Below, one piece after another: positions 21,793 through 31,185 of a DNA stretch of 64,000 nucleotides. Position numbers and translations under genes: made by a program. Source of the stretch: Lactiplantibacillus plantarum (lineage in GTDB: Bacteria > Bacillota > Bacilli > Lactobacillales > Lactobacillaceae). Where the stretch lies: contig NZ_CP039121.1 in NCBI RefSeq assembly GCF_014131735.1, positions 186,001 to 250,000 of the forward strand, in the 5' to 3' direction. Position 1 is the stretch's first letter; every line of letters starts with the position of its first letter. The notes under the pieces were generated by a model. That model did no database searches. It had not been told where the DNA came from and saw only the letters and a program-made list of their open reading frames with translations.

Positions 21793-23255
21793 TGACGAGT
21801 TTGGATCAATTTGTCACGGCGGTGATCGCGTCGCCTTCGCAATATACTGAATTAGATCGAATCTATGTGCATAACCGGGTTCTTGGTTTGGTCGGCGAGG
21901 GTGATCCGATTGCGGCAAGCGATGACCAATTAACAAGTTTAACCGATGCCTTGGTTAAAACGGCGATTCAAAATGGCAAGATCGAAGCGACCCAATCGGA
22001 TGAAGATATCTTAGCGGATCAATTGATGGATCTTGTGACCCCGTTACCATCCGTATTAAACCAACGTTTTTGGGATAAGTATCAGGTTAGTCCGCAAACG
22101 GCAACCGACTATTTCTTTAACTTAAGCAAAGCTAATGATTATATCAAGACGCGGGCCATTGCGAAAAACGTGGTCTTTCCAGCAAAAACGCCATTTGGTG
22201 ACTTAGAGATTACCATCAACTTATCAAAGCCTGAAAAGGATCCTAAAGCGATTGCGGCAGCGCGTAACCAACCGCAAGATGGCTATCCACTTTGCCAACT
22301 ATGTATGCAGAATGAAGGCTATCTAGGCCGGCTCGGTTACCCAGCACGGAGCAATCACCGAATTATTCGGTTAACACTTGGTGGCAATACTTGGGGTTTC
22401 CAATATTCTCCATATGCTTACTTTAATGAACACTCGATTTTCTTGGATCAAGAGCACCGGCCAATGGTCATTAACCGGCAAACTTTTACCAACTTACTTG
22501 AAATTGTTCAGCAATTTCCACATTACTTTGTGGGCAGTAATGCGGACTTGCCAATTGTTGGTGGTTCAATGCTGTCACACGAGCATTACCAAGGTGGTCG
22601 GCACGAATTTCCAATGATGAAAGCGCCAATTGCACGCACGATTGACTTAGGTATCGCGGGTGTTAAGGCTGGGATTGTTAAATGGCCAATGTCGACGATT
22701 CGGCTGACGAGTCAGGACTTGGTTGCATTAACGGATGCCGCTGTGAAGATTCATGAGACGTGGAAGAATTATTCGGACGAGAGTGTGGATGTTCGTGCTT
22801 ATACGGATGGCACACGTCATCACACAACGACACCGATTGCACGCAAAGTTGGCGATGACTACGTATTAGATATCGTTTTGCGTGATAATCAGACGTCTGC
22901 TGAATTTCCAGATGGCATCTTCCATCCACATCAGGATGTTCAACATATCAAGAAGGAAAATATTGGTTTGATTGAAGTGATGGGCCGGGCCATTTTACCA
23001 GCCCGGTTGAAGACCGAATTAGCTGAAGTCGGCAAATACTTGTTGGATCAGCCTAATCAAATGGTCGCGATGCATCAAGCATGGGCTGATCAATTGAAGG
23101 CCACTAATACCATCACCGCTGACAATGTGACGACTGTCATTGATACGGCGGTCGGCAACGTCTTTGCCCGGGTTCTGGCCGATGCTGGGGTCTTTAAGTG
23201 GGATGACGCTGGTGAGGCAGCCTTTGATCGTTTTGTCGCAGCAATGCACGATTAA
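21792..23255 (+). CDS. galT: Galactose-1-phosphate uridylyltransferase (class II, Firmicutes type)
   Basis: A 487-residue enzyme of the Gram-positive GalT family, which exchanges galactose-1-phosphate and UDP-glucose. Length and blocks (PLCQLCMQNEGYLGR, NEHSIFLDQEHRPM, GGSMLSHEHYQGG with the family's His residues) fit the class II form rather than the shorter E. coli type. Translation is coupled to galE through TAATG. Together GalK, GalT and GalE give the full Leloir pathway. Confidence 0.96.
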   Translation: MTSLDQFVTAVIASPSQYTELDRIYVHNRVLGLVGEGDPIAASDDQLTSLTDALVKTAIQNGKIEATQSDEDILADQLMDLVTPLPSVLNQRFWDKYQVSPQTATDYFFNLSKANDYIKTRAIAKNVVFPAKTPFGDLEITINLSKPEKDPKAIAAARNQPQDGYPLCQLCMQNEGYLGRLGYPARSNHRIIRLTLGGNTWGFQYSPYAYFNEHSIFLDQEHRPMVINRQTFTNLLEIVQQFPHYFVGSNADLPIVGGSMLSHEHYQGGRHEFPMMKAPIARTIDLGIAGVKAGIVKWPMSTIRLTSQDLVALTDAAVKIHETWKNYSDESVDVRAYTDGTRHHTTTPIARKVGDDYVLDIVLRDNQTSAEFPDGIFHPHQDVQHIKKENIGLIEVMGRAILPARLKTELAEVGKYLLDQPNQMVAMHQAWADQLKATNTITADNVTTVIDTAVGNVFARVLADAGVFKWDDAGEAAFDRFVAAMHD

Positions 23256-23273
23256 GTTGTTAATCAAATGAAG

Positions 23274-23355
23274 ACGTGGGGCAACGGGGTGTTGCAGACG
23301 CGATTTACCGATGAGTCATGATTGGTGAATAGTGTCACGCCCAGTTGCCCCACGT
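23274..23355 (+). terminator. Long-loop stem structure between galT and galR
   Basis: A perfect 12-bp stem (ACGTGGGGCAAC with GTTGCCCCACGT) continues past one mismatch into GGGTGT/ACGCCC and closes a loop containing a small inner hairpin (ACCGAT/ATTGGT). TTTGTTATT follows. It may be a weak terminator or an mRNA-stability element that lowers galR relative to galKET. Confidence 0.55.
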
Positions 23356-23380
23356 TTGTTATTCAGTGCTAATTAATTAA

Positions 23381-24400
<1,020 letters not shown>

Positions 24401-24593
24401 AATCATCGAGTGTTCGTGAAATTTGGCAGAAATATCGTAATTAATTAATGTGCCACCCGATTGTTAAAAAGTGGTGCATGACTTTGATGGGCACTGGTTG
24501 GTATTGAATAGCGCACGTGAATGGGTTGATTGGTCATGCTACTACTTTCTGATTAGTTGGTCTGTTTTGCTAAGGTGTGAGGCCATAATAACG

Positions 24594-24622
24594 ACAATTG
24601 TACCCTTCAAGGGTATAATTGT
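24594..24622 (+). promoter_or_regulatory. Promoter/operator of the Fic toxin-antitoxin operon
   Basis: ACAATTGTACCC and GGGTATAATTGT form a 12-bp inverted repeat (one mismatch, 5-base spacer) that contains the -10 TATAAT (24614-24619); ACGACA, 17 bases upstream, can act as -35. An operator over the -10 fits autorepression by the HTH protein encoded next. Confidence 0.7.
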
Positions 24623-24638
24623 GAGTGAGGTGATGAAA

Positions 24639-25085
24639 ATGAAAACAACTGCCACAATCCTTAAGGAGATTCGGCAACATTACCAAATTAGTCAGGCAAA
24701 GCTGGCAAAGTTACTCAACACATCGGTTAGAACGGTACAGCACTGGGAACAAGCGGACTACCAACCAAGTGGCACCGCGGTACGTTTGATTCAGATTTTG
24801 GCTACGGACGATGCGGTGTATACCGCACTGACAAACCTCGAGGAGGAGAATACGATTATGTATTTAGAACACGATGATCAGAAGTTCACCATCATGGGTG
24901 TGCAGTTTCGGAATCAAGAGGAATACCGGGCGACCATGAATGCAATTATCAGCAATATGTATGAGGGTTTTGAGCCGACTAAGGAAGATGTTCAAGACGC
25001 TCGTCGTTTCTATGACGAAGGCCCGATTAGCGCACAAGAGATGCTAGCAAGAATACGTACTTCGACCAATCGTAAAGCCGAATGA
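24639..25085 (+). CDS. HTH-type antitoxin with VbhA-like Fic-inhibitory segment
   Basis: A 148-residue two-part protein. Residues 1-60 are an XRE helix-turn-helix (SQAKLAKLLNTSVRTVQHWE). Residues 95-142 resemble VbhA-type Fic antitoxins: SNMYEG at 105-110 fits the inhibitory motif (S/T)-x-x-x-E-(G/N), followed by an acidic helix and GPISAQEML. The Glu is known in that family to block the ATP gamma-phosphate site of Fic. Start at ATG 24639 (GTGAGG 8 bases before); a 56-residue upstream extension crosses the promoter and is rejected. A strong internal site (AGGAGGAG, ATG 24858, in frame) could yield a 75-residue antitoxin alone. ATGA overlap with the fic gene. Confidence 0.75.
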   Translation: MKTTATILKEIRQHYQISQAKLAKLLNTSVRTVQHWEQADYQPSGTAVRLIQILATDDAVYTALTNLEEENTIMYLEHDDQKFTIMGVQFRNQEEYRATMNAIISNMYEGFEPTKEDVQDARRFYDEGPISAQEMLARIRTSTNRKAE

Positions 25086-25714
25086 GAAAGGTATGGGCGG
25101 ACTACCTACAACCAAACGGTACTTTGAAAAATCGCTTAGGCATTACTGAAGCGGCTACTTTGCAGAAAAATGAGTACAAAGTGAGTACGCAACGGCAACA
25201 GCAATTATCCCGCAATCACTATCTTCTGCCAGACTCTCATCAATTGACAGGACGTCAAATTGGAGAGCTAAAATTGATCAATGGGTTTTTGCTCGGTGAA
25301 ATTTACGACTGGGCCGGTCACTATCGCGAAGTTGATTTCAACAAGACCGCGAATGGCGTAGTGACGTTTTTTCACCCGGTGGCTTTATTTGGTAATGCTG
25401 AGATAGATATTCAACGCCAACTCGATAATTTTGCGCTGTTACCGGATGACCGGGAACAAGTTGCACAGGCGTTAGGGCAAGTTGTCACCGAAATCAACAT
25501 GTTTCATCCGTTTCGGGAAGGTAATGGCCGCACGACGCGGCTGTTTACTGAGGTTTTGGCTTGGCAGCATGGTTTTGACATCAACTATACCCAGGCACAG
25601 CAGGATGCTTACATGCAAGCGTTAATTCAAGATGATGGCACAGGTGTTCCTGGAAGTACTAACCAAATAGATCAATTATTGTTAGTCGTGATACTAAGAA
25701 TGGTCTTAAAGTAA
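25082..25714 (+). CDS. fic: Fic-domain protein, probable AMPylating toxin
   Basis: A 210-residue Fic protein with the complete catalytic motif HPFREGNGRTTR beginning at His142; YDWAGHYR near residue 75 and the flap FFHPV around 97 are also typical. Fic enzymes transfer AMP from ATP to target hydroxyls. No N- or C-terminal inhibitory helix is seen in the protein itself, so inhibition should come from the upstream antitoxin, making this a class I Fic system. The start codon overlaps the antitoxin stop (ATGA), coupling the two. The target is unknown; class I toxins of this kind often modify DNA gyrase and topoisomerase IV. Confidence 0.85.
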   Translation: MRKVWADYLQPNGTLKNRLGITEAATLQKNEYKVSTQRQQQLSRNHYLLPDSHQLTGRQIGELKLINGFLLGEIYDWAGHYREVDFNKTANGVVTFFHPVALFGNAEIDIQRQLDNFALLPDDREQVAQALGQVVTEINMFHPFREGNGRTTRLFTEVLAWQHGFDINYTQAQQDAYMQALIQDDGTGVPGSTNQIDQLLLVVILRMVLK

Positions 25715-25763
25715 AACAACAAGTGCACTCGGGAATTTCTAATCTGAGTGCACTTGTTGTTTT
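25713..25763. terminator. Bidirectional terminator between fic and araC-type gene
   Basis: A perfect 18-bp stem (AAAACAACAAGTGCACTC and its complement, loop of 15) between convergent genes. Confidence 0.85.
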
Positions 25764-25803
25764 AGTTTAGTGAGATATATGACGTTTGTTGCAGCGGTCA
25801 ATT

Positions 25804-26790
25804 TTACTGCTTGAGTGGGCCACTAACTTTTCGTTTATATTCGGATGGGGTGGTCTTTAGGTATTTTTTAAACAGACGAAAGAGTGATGAGGTGTTTTGA
25901 TATCCGATGATGTCGCAAATGTCAGCGAGTGTACAGTTAGTCTTGATCATCAGGTTTTGGGCAGCAGAAATTCGGCGGCGGTCAACAAGTTCTTTAAAGG
26001 TCTTGCCTGTCGCTTCTTTTAATTTGTTACCCAGATAATTCGTATTATAAGAGAACTTGGCGCTGACATCACGTAATGTCACGCTGGCGAAATTCTGATT
26101 GATGTACTGAATGATTGGCAAAAGATTGTCGTCCGTATTGTCAGAAAAGTTAATGTATTCTTGCTCAATCGATTGCGATAATTCAAGAATTAATGTAGAT
26201 AGCAGCAGGCCCATTGATTTATTACGTTGGCGGCTCTTTGTAAGGCCCTTGATAATTAAACTTTCAACTAGATTGATGGCAACTTCTTGGTGTGTTAAGT
26301 CAAACAGAATAAAGTTGTTGTGCAACGTATTGATGTGGGATGCATTATATAAAAATTGAGTGATTTCATTGGTTGAAACGGCAATATAGTCGAAAAGTTG
26401 GTTCATCGTTGAGTCATTCTTGAGCAAGATGTTAATCAAAATATCATTACTGCCCGTTGATTCAATTTGCTGAACAATGTCTTTATCCATCAAAATTAGG
26501 TTGTGCTGATGGAGGGTCACTTTTTCGCCATTAATATACTGAGTACAAGTGCCAGCATACATATAATTAAGCTCAATAAAGCTATGCGTGTGAGCTGGAA
26601 CATAGGAAAAGCGATTATTTTTGGTAACAGCAATATCACCGTGCTTAAAAAAATCTGAGCGGGGCATCTGGGGAATCGGATTATTCACATAATCTAAGTC
26701 CATGTAGTTAACGTTACCATGTGATTGGCGTTGCTTTAGCTCAACCGGTGTCAGAGCAAATAATTCGTAATTGAGAAATTTACTAGTCAT
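25804..26790 (-). CDS. AraC-family regulator of the rhamnosidase cluster
   Basis: A 328-residue AraC/XylS protein: an N-terminal cupin-like sensor (about 45-130, with HTHSFIELNYMYAG) and a C-terminal double HTH (about 225-322, with LRDVSAKFSYNTNYLGNKLKEATGKTF and LADICDIIGYQNTSSLFRLFKK). GAAGG lies about 10 bases before the ATG. It is divergent from the MFS-GH78 operon across 133 bases, so it probably activates that operon in response to a rhamnoside or free rhamnose. The ligand is inferred. Confidence 0.88.
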   Translation of the reverse strand: MTSKFLNYELFALTPVELKQRQSHGNVNYMDLDYVNNPIPQMPRSDFFKHGDIAVTKNNRFSYVPAHTHSFIELNYMYAGTCTQYINGEKVTLHQHNLILMDKDIVQQIESTGSNDILINILLKNDSTMNQLFDYIAVSTNEITQFLYNASHINTLHNNFILFDLTHQEVAINLVESLIIKGLTKSRQRNKSMGLLLSTLILELSQSIEQEYINFSDNTDDNLLPIIQYINQNFASVTLRDVSAKFSYNTNYLGNKLKEATGKTFKELVDRRRISAAQNLMIKTNCTLADICDIIGYQNTSSLFRLFKKYLKTTPSEYKRKVSGPLKQ

Positions 26791-26878
26791 TAATACTAAC
26801 CTTCTTTAATATTTATCGTTTAGTGGAACCTGTGATTTTGCACGATCATTCATGTAGTCGAGATATGGTACCCCTTAC

Positions 26879-26892
26879 AGTAATCGCTTACA
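26879..26892. promoter_or_regulatory. cre site in the araC-type/MFS divergent region
   Basis: Minus-strand reading TGTAAGCGATTACT fits the CcpA consensus at all constrained positions. It overlaps TACAAT (26889-26894), the likely -10 of the MFS gene, so glucose repression is expected. Confidence 0.65.
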
Positions 26893-26923
26893 ATATTCGT
26901 ATAAATAAAGGGAGGTTCTTCAT

Positions 26924-28201
26924 ATGAATAACGGCGAGACGTCAACTTCAATGGTAAAAAAATATCGGCCATTAGCAGTAGCTGCAGGAATTGGTTCAAT
27001 TCTAGGATCAGGAATTATCGTTGGCTTATCCGCGACTATTACAGTGTGGCAGAACGGACTAGGTCTTACTAACAGTCAAGTTGGTATTATTTCAGGTGCA
27101 CTAACTTTTGCAATTGCAATTGGATCCTTATTAGCAGGACAGATAACAAAATCTTTTGGTCTAGTTAAATCGTTTAATTGGTTAAACCTGATTTATGCGA
27201 TTGGCGCCTTGATCTGTGTTTTCTCGAATAATTATATCATGCTTTTGATTGGCGTCATCATTACCGGGTTAGCTTCGGGTGCTGATTTACCAATTAGTTT
27301 AACCGTAGTTTCGCATGATGCACCGGATGATAAGACCTCGGCTAGTTTAGTATCGTCGACGCAAATCTTCTGGCAAATTGGGGTTTTCATGTCTTATGTT
27401 TGTGCCTTTATTGTTTCTAAAATGGCCGGTGCTTCCGGTGCTCGGATTGTTTTTTCGATTTTAGCAATTTTTGCCTTGATTACTTGGGCATGGCGGACTT
27501 TTTCAACTAAGTTCCGAGCATTTCATGAAGAAGGTGAACAACGGCGTATTGATCGCGAAGCAGCTTCACAGACAACAGAGAAGGTCTCGATTAAGACGGT
27601 CTTCGCTGGTGCCAACAAGGGACGCTTTATGGCATTCTTCTTCAGTATTTTAATCTTCTATGTTTGCTGGAATCTACTGGCCAATACGTTCGGACAGTTT
27701 CAAACGTTTACGCTGGTTCAAGCACATGCGAGTCAAAGTTTCGCAACTGGTGCTGGGATAGTCCTAAACTTTATCTCGTTGTTGGCAACCATGGCTTTTG
27801 CATCAGTCGCTGGGGGTAAGTATCGTAATAAGTTCTTCTTAGTTGGGATTACCGTTCAATTTTTGGCAATGCTCGGACTAGCAATGAGTAGTCATTCGTT
27901 ATGGCCAATTGTCATCACGATTGGCTGTTACAACATTGGGAATAATATTGCTGGTGAAGCGATGTATAAAGTTTGGACACAGGAAGCATTTCCAGTTGAA
28001 GTTCGGGCATCAGTTCAAGGATTTATTAATGGCTTTTCACGGGTATGTTGTGGCCTATTTGCCTTAATTACACCTGCGTTAGTTGTGCCATCAGCAATTC
28101 GTAACACGATGTTTGGGTTCGCTGCCATTGTCTTTATTAGCTTTGTAGCAGGGCTGACAATGATGCGATTGGAAAAGAAACATGGTATTAATAACTTTTA
28201 A
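26924..28201 (+). CDS. MFS transporter, probable rhamnoside carrier 1
   Basis: A 425-residue, 12-segment major facilitator. GLASGADLPISL around residue 120 and the ETQIFWQ-like SSTQIFWQIGV helix are shared with the second carrier at 29823, so the two are paralogues. A charged loop (RAFHEEGEQRRIDRE) divides the halves. GGGAGG precedes the ATG. It is followed 29 bases later by a GH78 rhamnosidase gene, so a rhamnose-containing glycoside or disaccharide is the likely substrate. Confidence 0.82.
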   Translation: MNNGETSTSMVKKYRPLAVAAGIGSILGSGIIVGLSATITVWQNGLGLTNSQVGIISGALTFAIAIGSLLAGQITKSFGLVKSFNWLNLIYAIGALICVFSNNYIMLLIGVIITGLASGADLPISLTVVSHDAPDDKTSASLVSSTQIFWQIGVFMSYVCAFIVSKMAGASGARIVFSILAIFALITWAWRTFSTKFRAFHEEGEQRRIDREAASQTTEKVSIKTVFAGANKGRFMAFFFSILIFYVCWNLLANTFGQFQTFTLVQAHASQSFATGAGIVLNFISLLATMAFASVAGGKYRNKFFLVGITVQFLAMLGLAMSSHSLWPIVITIGCYNIGNNIAGEAMYKVWTQEAFPVEVRASVQGFINGFSRVCCGLFALITPALVVPSAIRNTMFGFAAIVFISFVAGLTMMRLEKKHGINNF

Positions 28202-28230
28202 ACAAAGTATTTAGAAAGCGAGTGGAAGAG

Positions 28231-29808
28231 ATGGCGTTTACTTTTCAAATCAATAATGATGTTCAATTTCGGCATAATCAAGCATTATTAGACAAGTCGG
28301 CAAGCTATCGGCCAATACTGAAAGAAACCCAAGTTAAGGCGGCATCGATTGTGGCGCTCGAGCGTGATACGCAATACCTTGAAGGATGGGGTGTTAAACA
28401 AATTGCACCTATTGAACGATTATCAAGTTATGAGTTGAAACGTGACGACCAAATTATCATAGATTTTGGCGATCATCAGGTTGGTCAATTTAGTATTAAT
28501 ATTAACGCTGTTGGTTCACCAATGGATGCACCACTATGTTTTAAGATTAAGTTTGCTGAAATGCCTGCAGAATTAGCACGCAAGAGTGAAGATTACGACG
28601 GTTGGTTGAGCAAATCTTGGATTCAAGAAGAAACTGTTCACTTAGATGTGCTGCCAACCACGCTGACGTTACCACGACGCTATAGTTTTCGTTATGCTGA
28701 GATCACAGTTGTTGATACGTCACCAAAATGGCGAGCTGTTTTTAGCAATCCAGTGGTCACGGCGACAAGTGCGGTAGACACTGCGACAGTGCATCAACCG
28801 AAATTAGCCGATGCACAATTACAACGGATTTATGAGGTTGGCTTGAAAACATTAGCTGATTGTATGCAGGATGTCTTTGAAGATGGACCAAAGCGCGATC
28901 GGCGATTATGGATTGGTGATCTTCGGCTACAAGCATTGGCCAATTATGCAACGTTCAAAGATACAGATCTGGTCAAGCGGTGTCTGTATTTGTTCGGTGC
29001 GATGCCTACAACGGCTGGCCGGATTCCTGCCAATGTTTTTACTAAACCAACGGCAGTTCCAGATGACACCTTCTTGTTTGATTACAGTCTATTCTTTATT
29101 TCAATTTTGGCTGATTATGAGGCGTTTAGTTCTGATAAAACAGTTTTGAATGATTTATATCGTGTTGCTAAAAATCAAATGGATTTGGCGTTGGCACAAG
29201 TTACTTCTGAAGGTAAATTGAAATTGACTGAAGAAAATCCGGTTTTCATCGACTGGTCAAATGATTTTGACAAAGAAACGGCTGGGCAGGCCATTATTAT
29301 TTATACGCTAAAACAATTTATTACGCTTGCGGAACTGGTTAATGATACAAGCTTAGAGACCTATACAGCGATACTGCGTAAATTAAACCAGTACGCTAAA
29401 ACTCAATTGTTTGATTCGCAATCGGGGTTATTTGTCTCAGGGGATCAGCGTGAAGTTAATGTGGCAAGCCAAGTGTGGATGACACTAGCACATGTTTTGG
29501 ATCCTGAGCAAACCACGGCGCTTATGCAAACGACCGTCACGAAACTGTTTCCAATTACTGGTATTGCAACGCCGTATATGTATCACCATATTACGGAAGC
29601 ATTATTTGAAGCAGGCTTAAAGCAAGAGGCCGTCCAATTAATGAAAGATTACTGGGGCAAAATGATTACGCTAGGTGCGGATACTTATTGGGAAGCATTT
29701 GATCCTAATCAACCTGATTATTCGCCGTATGGGAGTCCCATTTTAAATAGTTATTGTCATGCTTGGAGCTGTACACCGGTGTACTTGATTAATAAGTACC
29801 TCGTTTAG
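28231..29808 (+). CDS. Alpha-L-rhamnosidase, GH78 (short form)
   Basis: About 525 residues: an N-terminal beta domain (to about 190) and an (alpha/alpha)6 barrel. DGPKRDRRLW at 218-227 aligns with the acid-carrying motif of GH78, and YWEAFD places the proposed base at Glu488; the end motif CHAWSCTPVYLI is also typical. Many GH78 enzymes have RDER here; this protein has RDRR, so Asp218 or Asp223 should serve as acid. It lacks the extra N-terminal modules of 900-residue relatives and any signal peptide. L. plantarum is known for two rhamnosidases active on flavonoid or aroma rhamnosides. Start may be ATG 28231 or GTG 28222; ribosome site is weak for both. Confidence 0.85.
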   Translation: MAFTFQINNDVQFRHNQALLDKSASYRPILKETQVKAASIVALERDTQYLEGWGVKQIAPIERLSSYELKRDDQIIIDFGDHQVGQFSININAVGSPMDAPLCFKIKFAEMPAELARKSEDYDGWLSKSWIQEETVHLDVLPTTLTLPRRYSFRYAEITVVDTSPKWRAVFSNPVVTATSAVDTATVHQPKLADAQLQRIYEVGLKTLADCMQDVFEDGPKRDRRLWIGDLRLQALANYATFKDTDLVKRCLYLFGAMPTTAGRIPANVFTKPTAVPDDTFLFDYSLFFISILADYEAFSSDKTVLNDLYRVAKNQMDLALAQVTSEGKLKLTEENPVFIDWSNDFDKETAGQAIIIYTLKQFITLAELVNDTSLETYTAILRKLNQYAKTQLFDSQSGLFVSGDQREVNVASQVWMTLAHVLDPEQTTALMQTTVTKLFPITGIATPYMYHHITEALFEAGLKQEAVQLMKDYWGKMITLGADTYWEAFDPNQPDYSPYGSPILNSYCHAWSCTPVYLINKYLV

Positions 29809-29822
29809 GAGGAGTGTCTGCG

Positions 29823-31103
29823 ATGGTTGACGAAAAAGTAAAGCTGAGTAAAGCAAACGTACTCTTAATAATTGTTGCTGGTCTAGCTTCCTATATGGAT
29901 GCAGCGTTGCTCGTTAGTCTGGGAGTAGCGCTACCTATCTGGACAAAATATTTAGCACTGAATAGCTGGATGGTCGGACTACTAAGTACTATGCTGACGG
30001 TCGCGGTTGCAATTGGTTCATTTGTGGGCGGCTGGCTGTCGGATAAATTTGGCCGGGTCGCGGTGTTTAATGCTGATATCTTTTTTGTCGCGATTGGCTC
30101 GTTTATTATTGCGATTGCACAAAATACGACGATATTGATTATTGGTGTTGTGATTGCTGGTTTGGCCTCTGGTGCTGATTTACCAACGTCATTGGCGGTT
30201 ATTTCGGAACGGATGTCTAGTAAAGTTTATGGTCGGGCAATTTCTTCAACTCAGATTTTTTGGACGATGGGCATTTTGTTGTCACAGTTTATTGGTTTTA
30301 TAACTGCTAACAGTGGTATGGGAAGCCCGGCAGCCTTATTTGGTTGGATTGGATTAGTGGCAATTATTAATTGGTGCGTGCGGGTCTTTTCAAAGCGTTT
30401 TAAACAGATTGAAACAGACTTAGTTGACCATGAACATGTGGACTGTGCATCTAACGGTCAATCGGTTAAGAAGTATCGATTAGGTCAGCTATTGCGAACA
30501 GGTGGTTTGTTAGTACCAATGATTCTACTAACTGTTTTTTATCTATTTTGGAATTTGCCGGCCAATACGTGGGGGTCATTTGTTAACTATTTCTTAGTGA
30601 CTGTTGATGGCCGTACGCAAGCCTATTCGACAATCGTGGCATTAATTGCCAATATCGTGTGTCTGTTAGTTAACCTGATCTATTTAAAGGTTTCAGACAC
30701 TAGGTATCGCTACCGAGTGATGTATTTAGGTATTGCCGTAGCATTGCTTTCCTTTGTGACTGCAGGGATCTTTAGTGATGACTGGCAGATTTTCACCGTT
30801 GTTTATATTTTCTACTCTGGTAGCACAGTATTATGTGGTGAGGCCCTTTATAAAATTTGGAGTCAGACTTTCTATCCAGTGGATGCACGGGCAACGATGA
30901 CGGGTTTTTCTTATGGCTTAGTTCGGGTGCTGACCGCTGCTTTCTCACTAGTAACGCCAACATTAATGGGATATTCGCCGCAACTCTTATTATGGATTAT
31001 GGTTGGATGTACGGTGCTATTCGGTGCCTGTGCAGTGATCATTGTCGCTATTATTAAGAAGACCGGTTTAAAAGACCCAATGATGAAAGCGGTTTCTGAA
31101 TAA
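29823..31103 (+). CDS. MFS transporter, probable rhamnoside carrier 2
   Basis: A 426-residue, 12-segment major facilitator, paralogous to the carrier at 26924 (IAGLASGADLPTSL and SSTQIFWTMG blocks). GGWLSDKFGRV near residue 70 is the MFS loop signature. The start is the ATG at 29823, with AGGAGG 8 to 9 bases upstream; GTG 29814 lies in the ribosome site. It follows the first rhamnosidase within 14 bases and precedes the second. The pairing of carrier and hydrolase is repeated twice, so the two pairs may serve different glycosides. Confidence 0.82.
   Translation: MVDEKVKLSKANVLLIIVAGLASYMDAALLVSLGVALPIWTKYLALNSWMVGLLSTMLTVAVAIGSFVGGWLSDKFGRVAVFNADIFFVAIGSFIIAIAQNTTILIIGVVIAGLASGADLPTSLAVISERMSSKVYGRAISSTQIFWTMGILLSQFIGFITANSGMGSPAALFGWIGLVAIINWCVRVFSKRFKQIETDLVDHEHVDCASNGQSVKKYRLGQLLRTGGLLVPMILLTVFYLFWNLPANTWGSFVNYFLVTVDGRTQAYSTIVALIANIVCLLVNLIYLKVSDTRYRYRVMYLGIAVALLSFVTAGIFSDDWQIFTVVYIFYSGSTVLCGEALYKIWSQTFYPVDARATMTGFSYGLVRVLTAAFSLVTPTLMGYSPQLLLWIMVGCTVLFGACAVIIVAIIKKTGLKDPMMKAVSE
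31084..31097 (+). promoter_or_regulatory. Possible cre site inside the end of the MFS gene
   Basis: TGAAAGCGGTTTCT fits the CcpA consensus, 89 bases before the second rhamnosidase. It lies within coding sequence, so it may be chance. Confidence 0.35.
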
Positions 31104-31133
31104 ATTGATTAATATTACTAAGAATTAAAAATG

Positions 31134-31164
31134 TAAGCCGGGCATTGTCGGGCTTATTTATTTA
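31134..31164 (+). terminator. Weak hairpin between MFS and second rhamnosidase
   Basis: TAAGCC and GGCTTA close an 11-base loop, followed by TTTATTTAAAA. Probably an attenuating or processing hairpin, not a full stop. Confidence 0.4.
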
Positions 31165-31185
31165 AAATCAAGGAGGATAATGCTC

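Noticed and set aside
24471..24638. N-terminal extension of the antitoxin
   Set aside because: It spans the promoter and operator palindrome; the ATG at 24639 has a proper ribosome site and begins the HTH fold.
31134..31164. Full terminator splitting the rhamnosidase operon
   Set aside because: Only a 6-bp stem with a loose T-rich tail; attenuation is possible, full termination unlikely.
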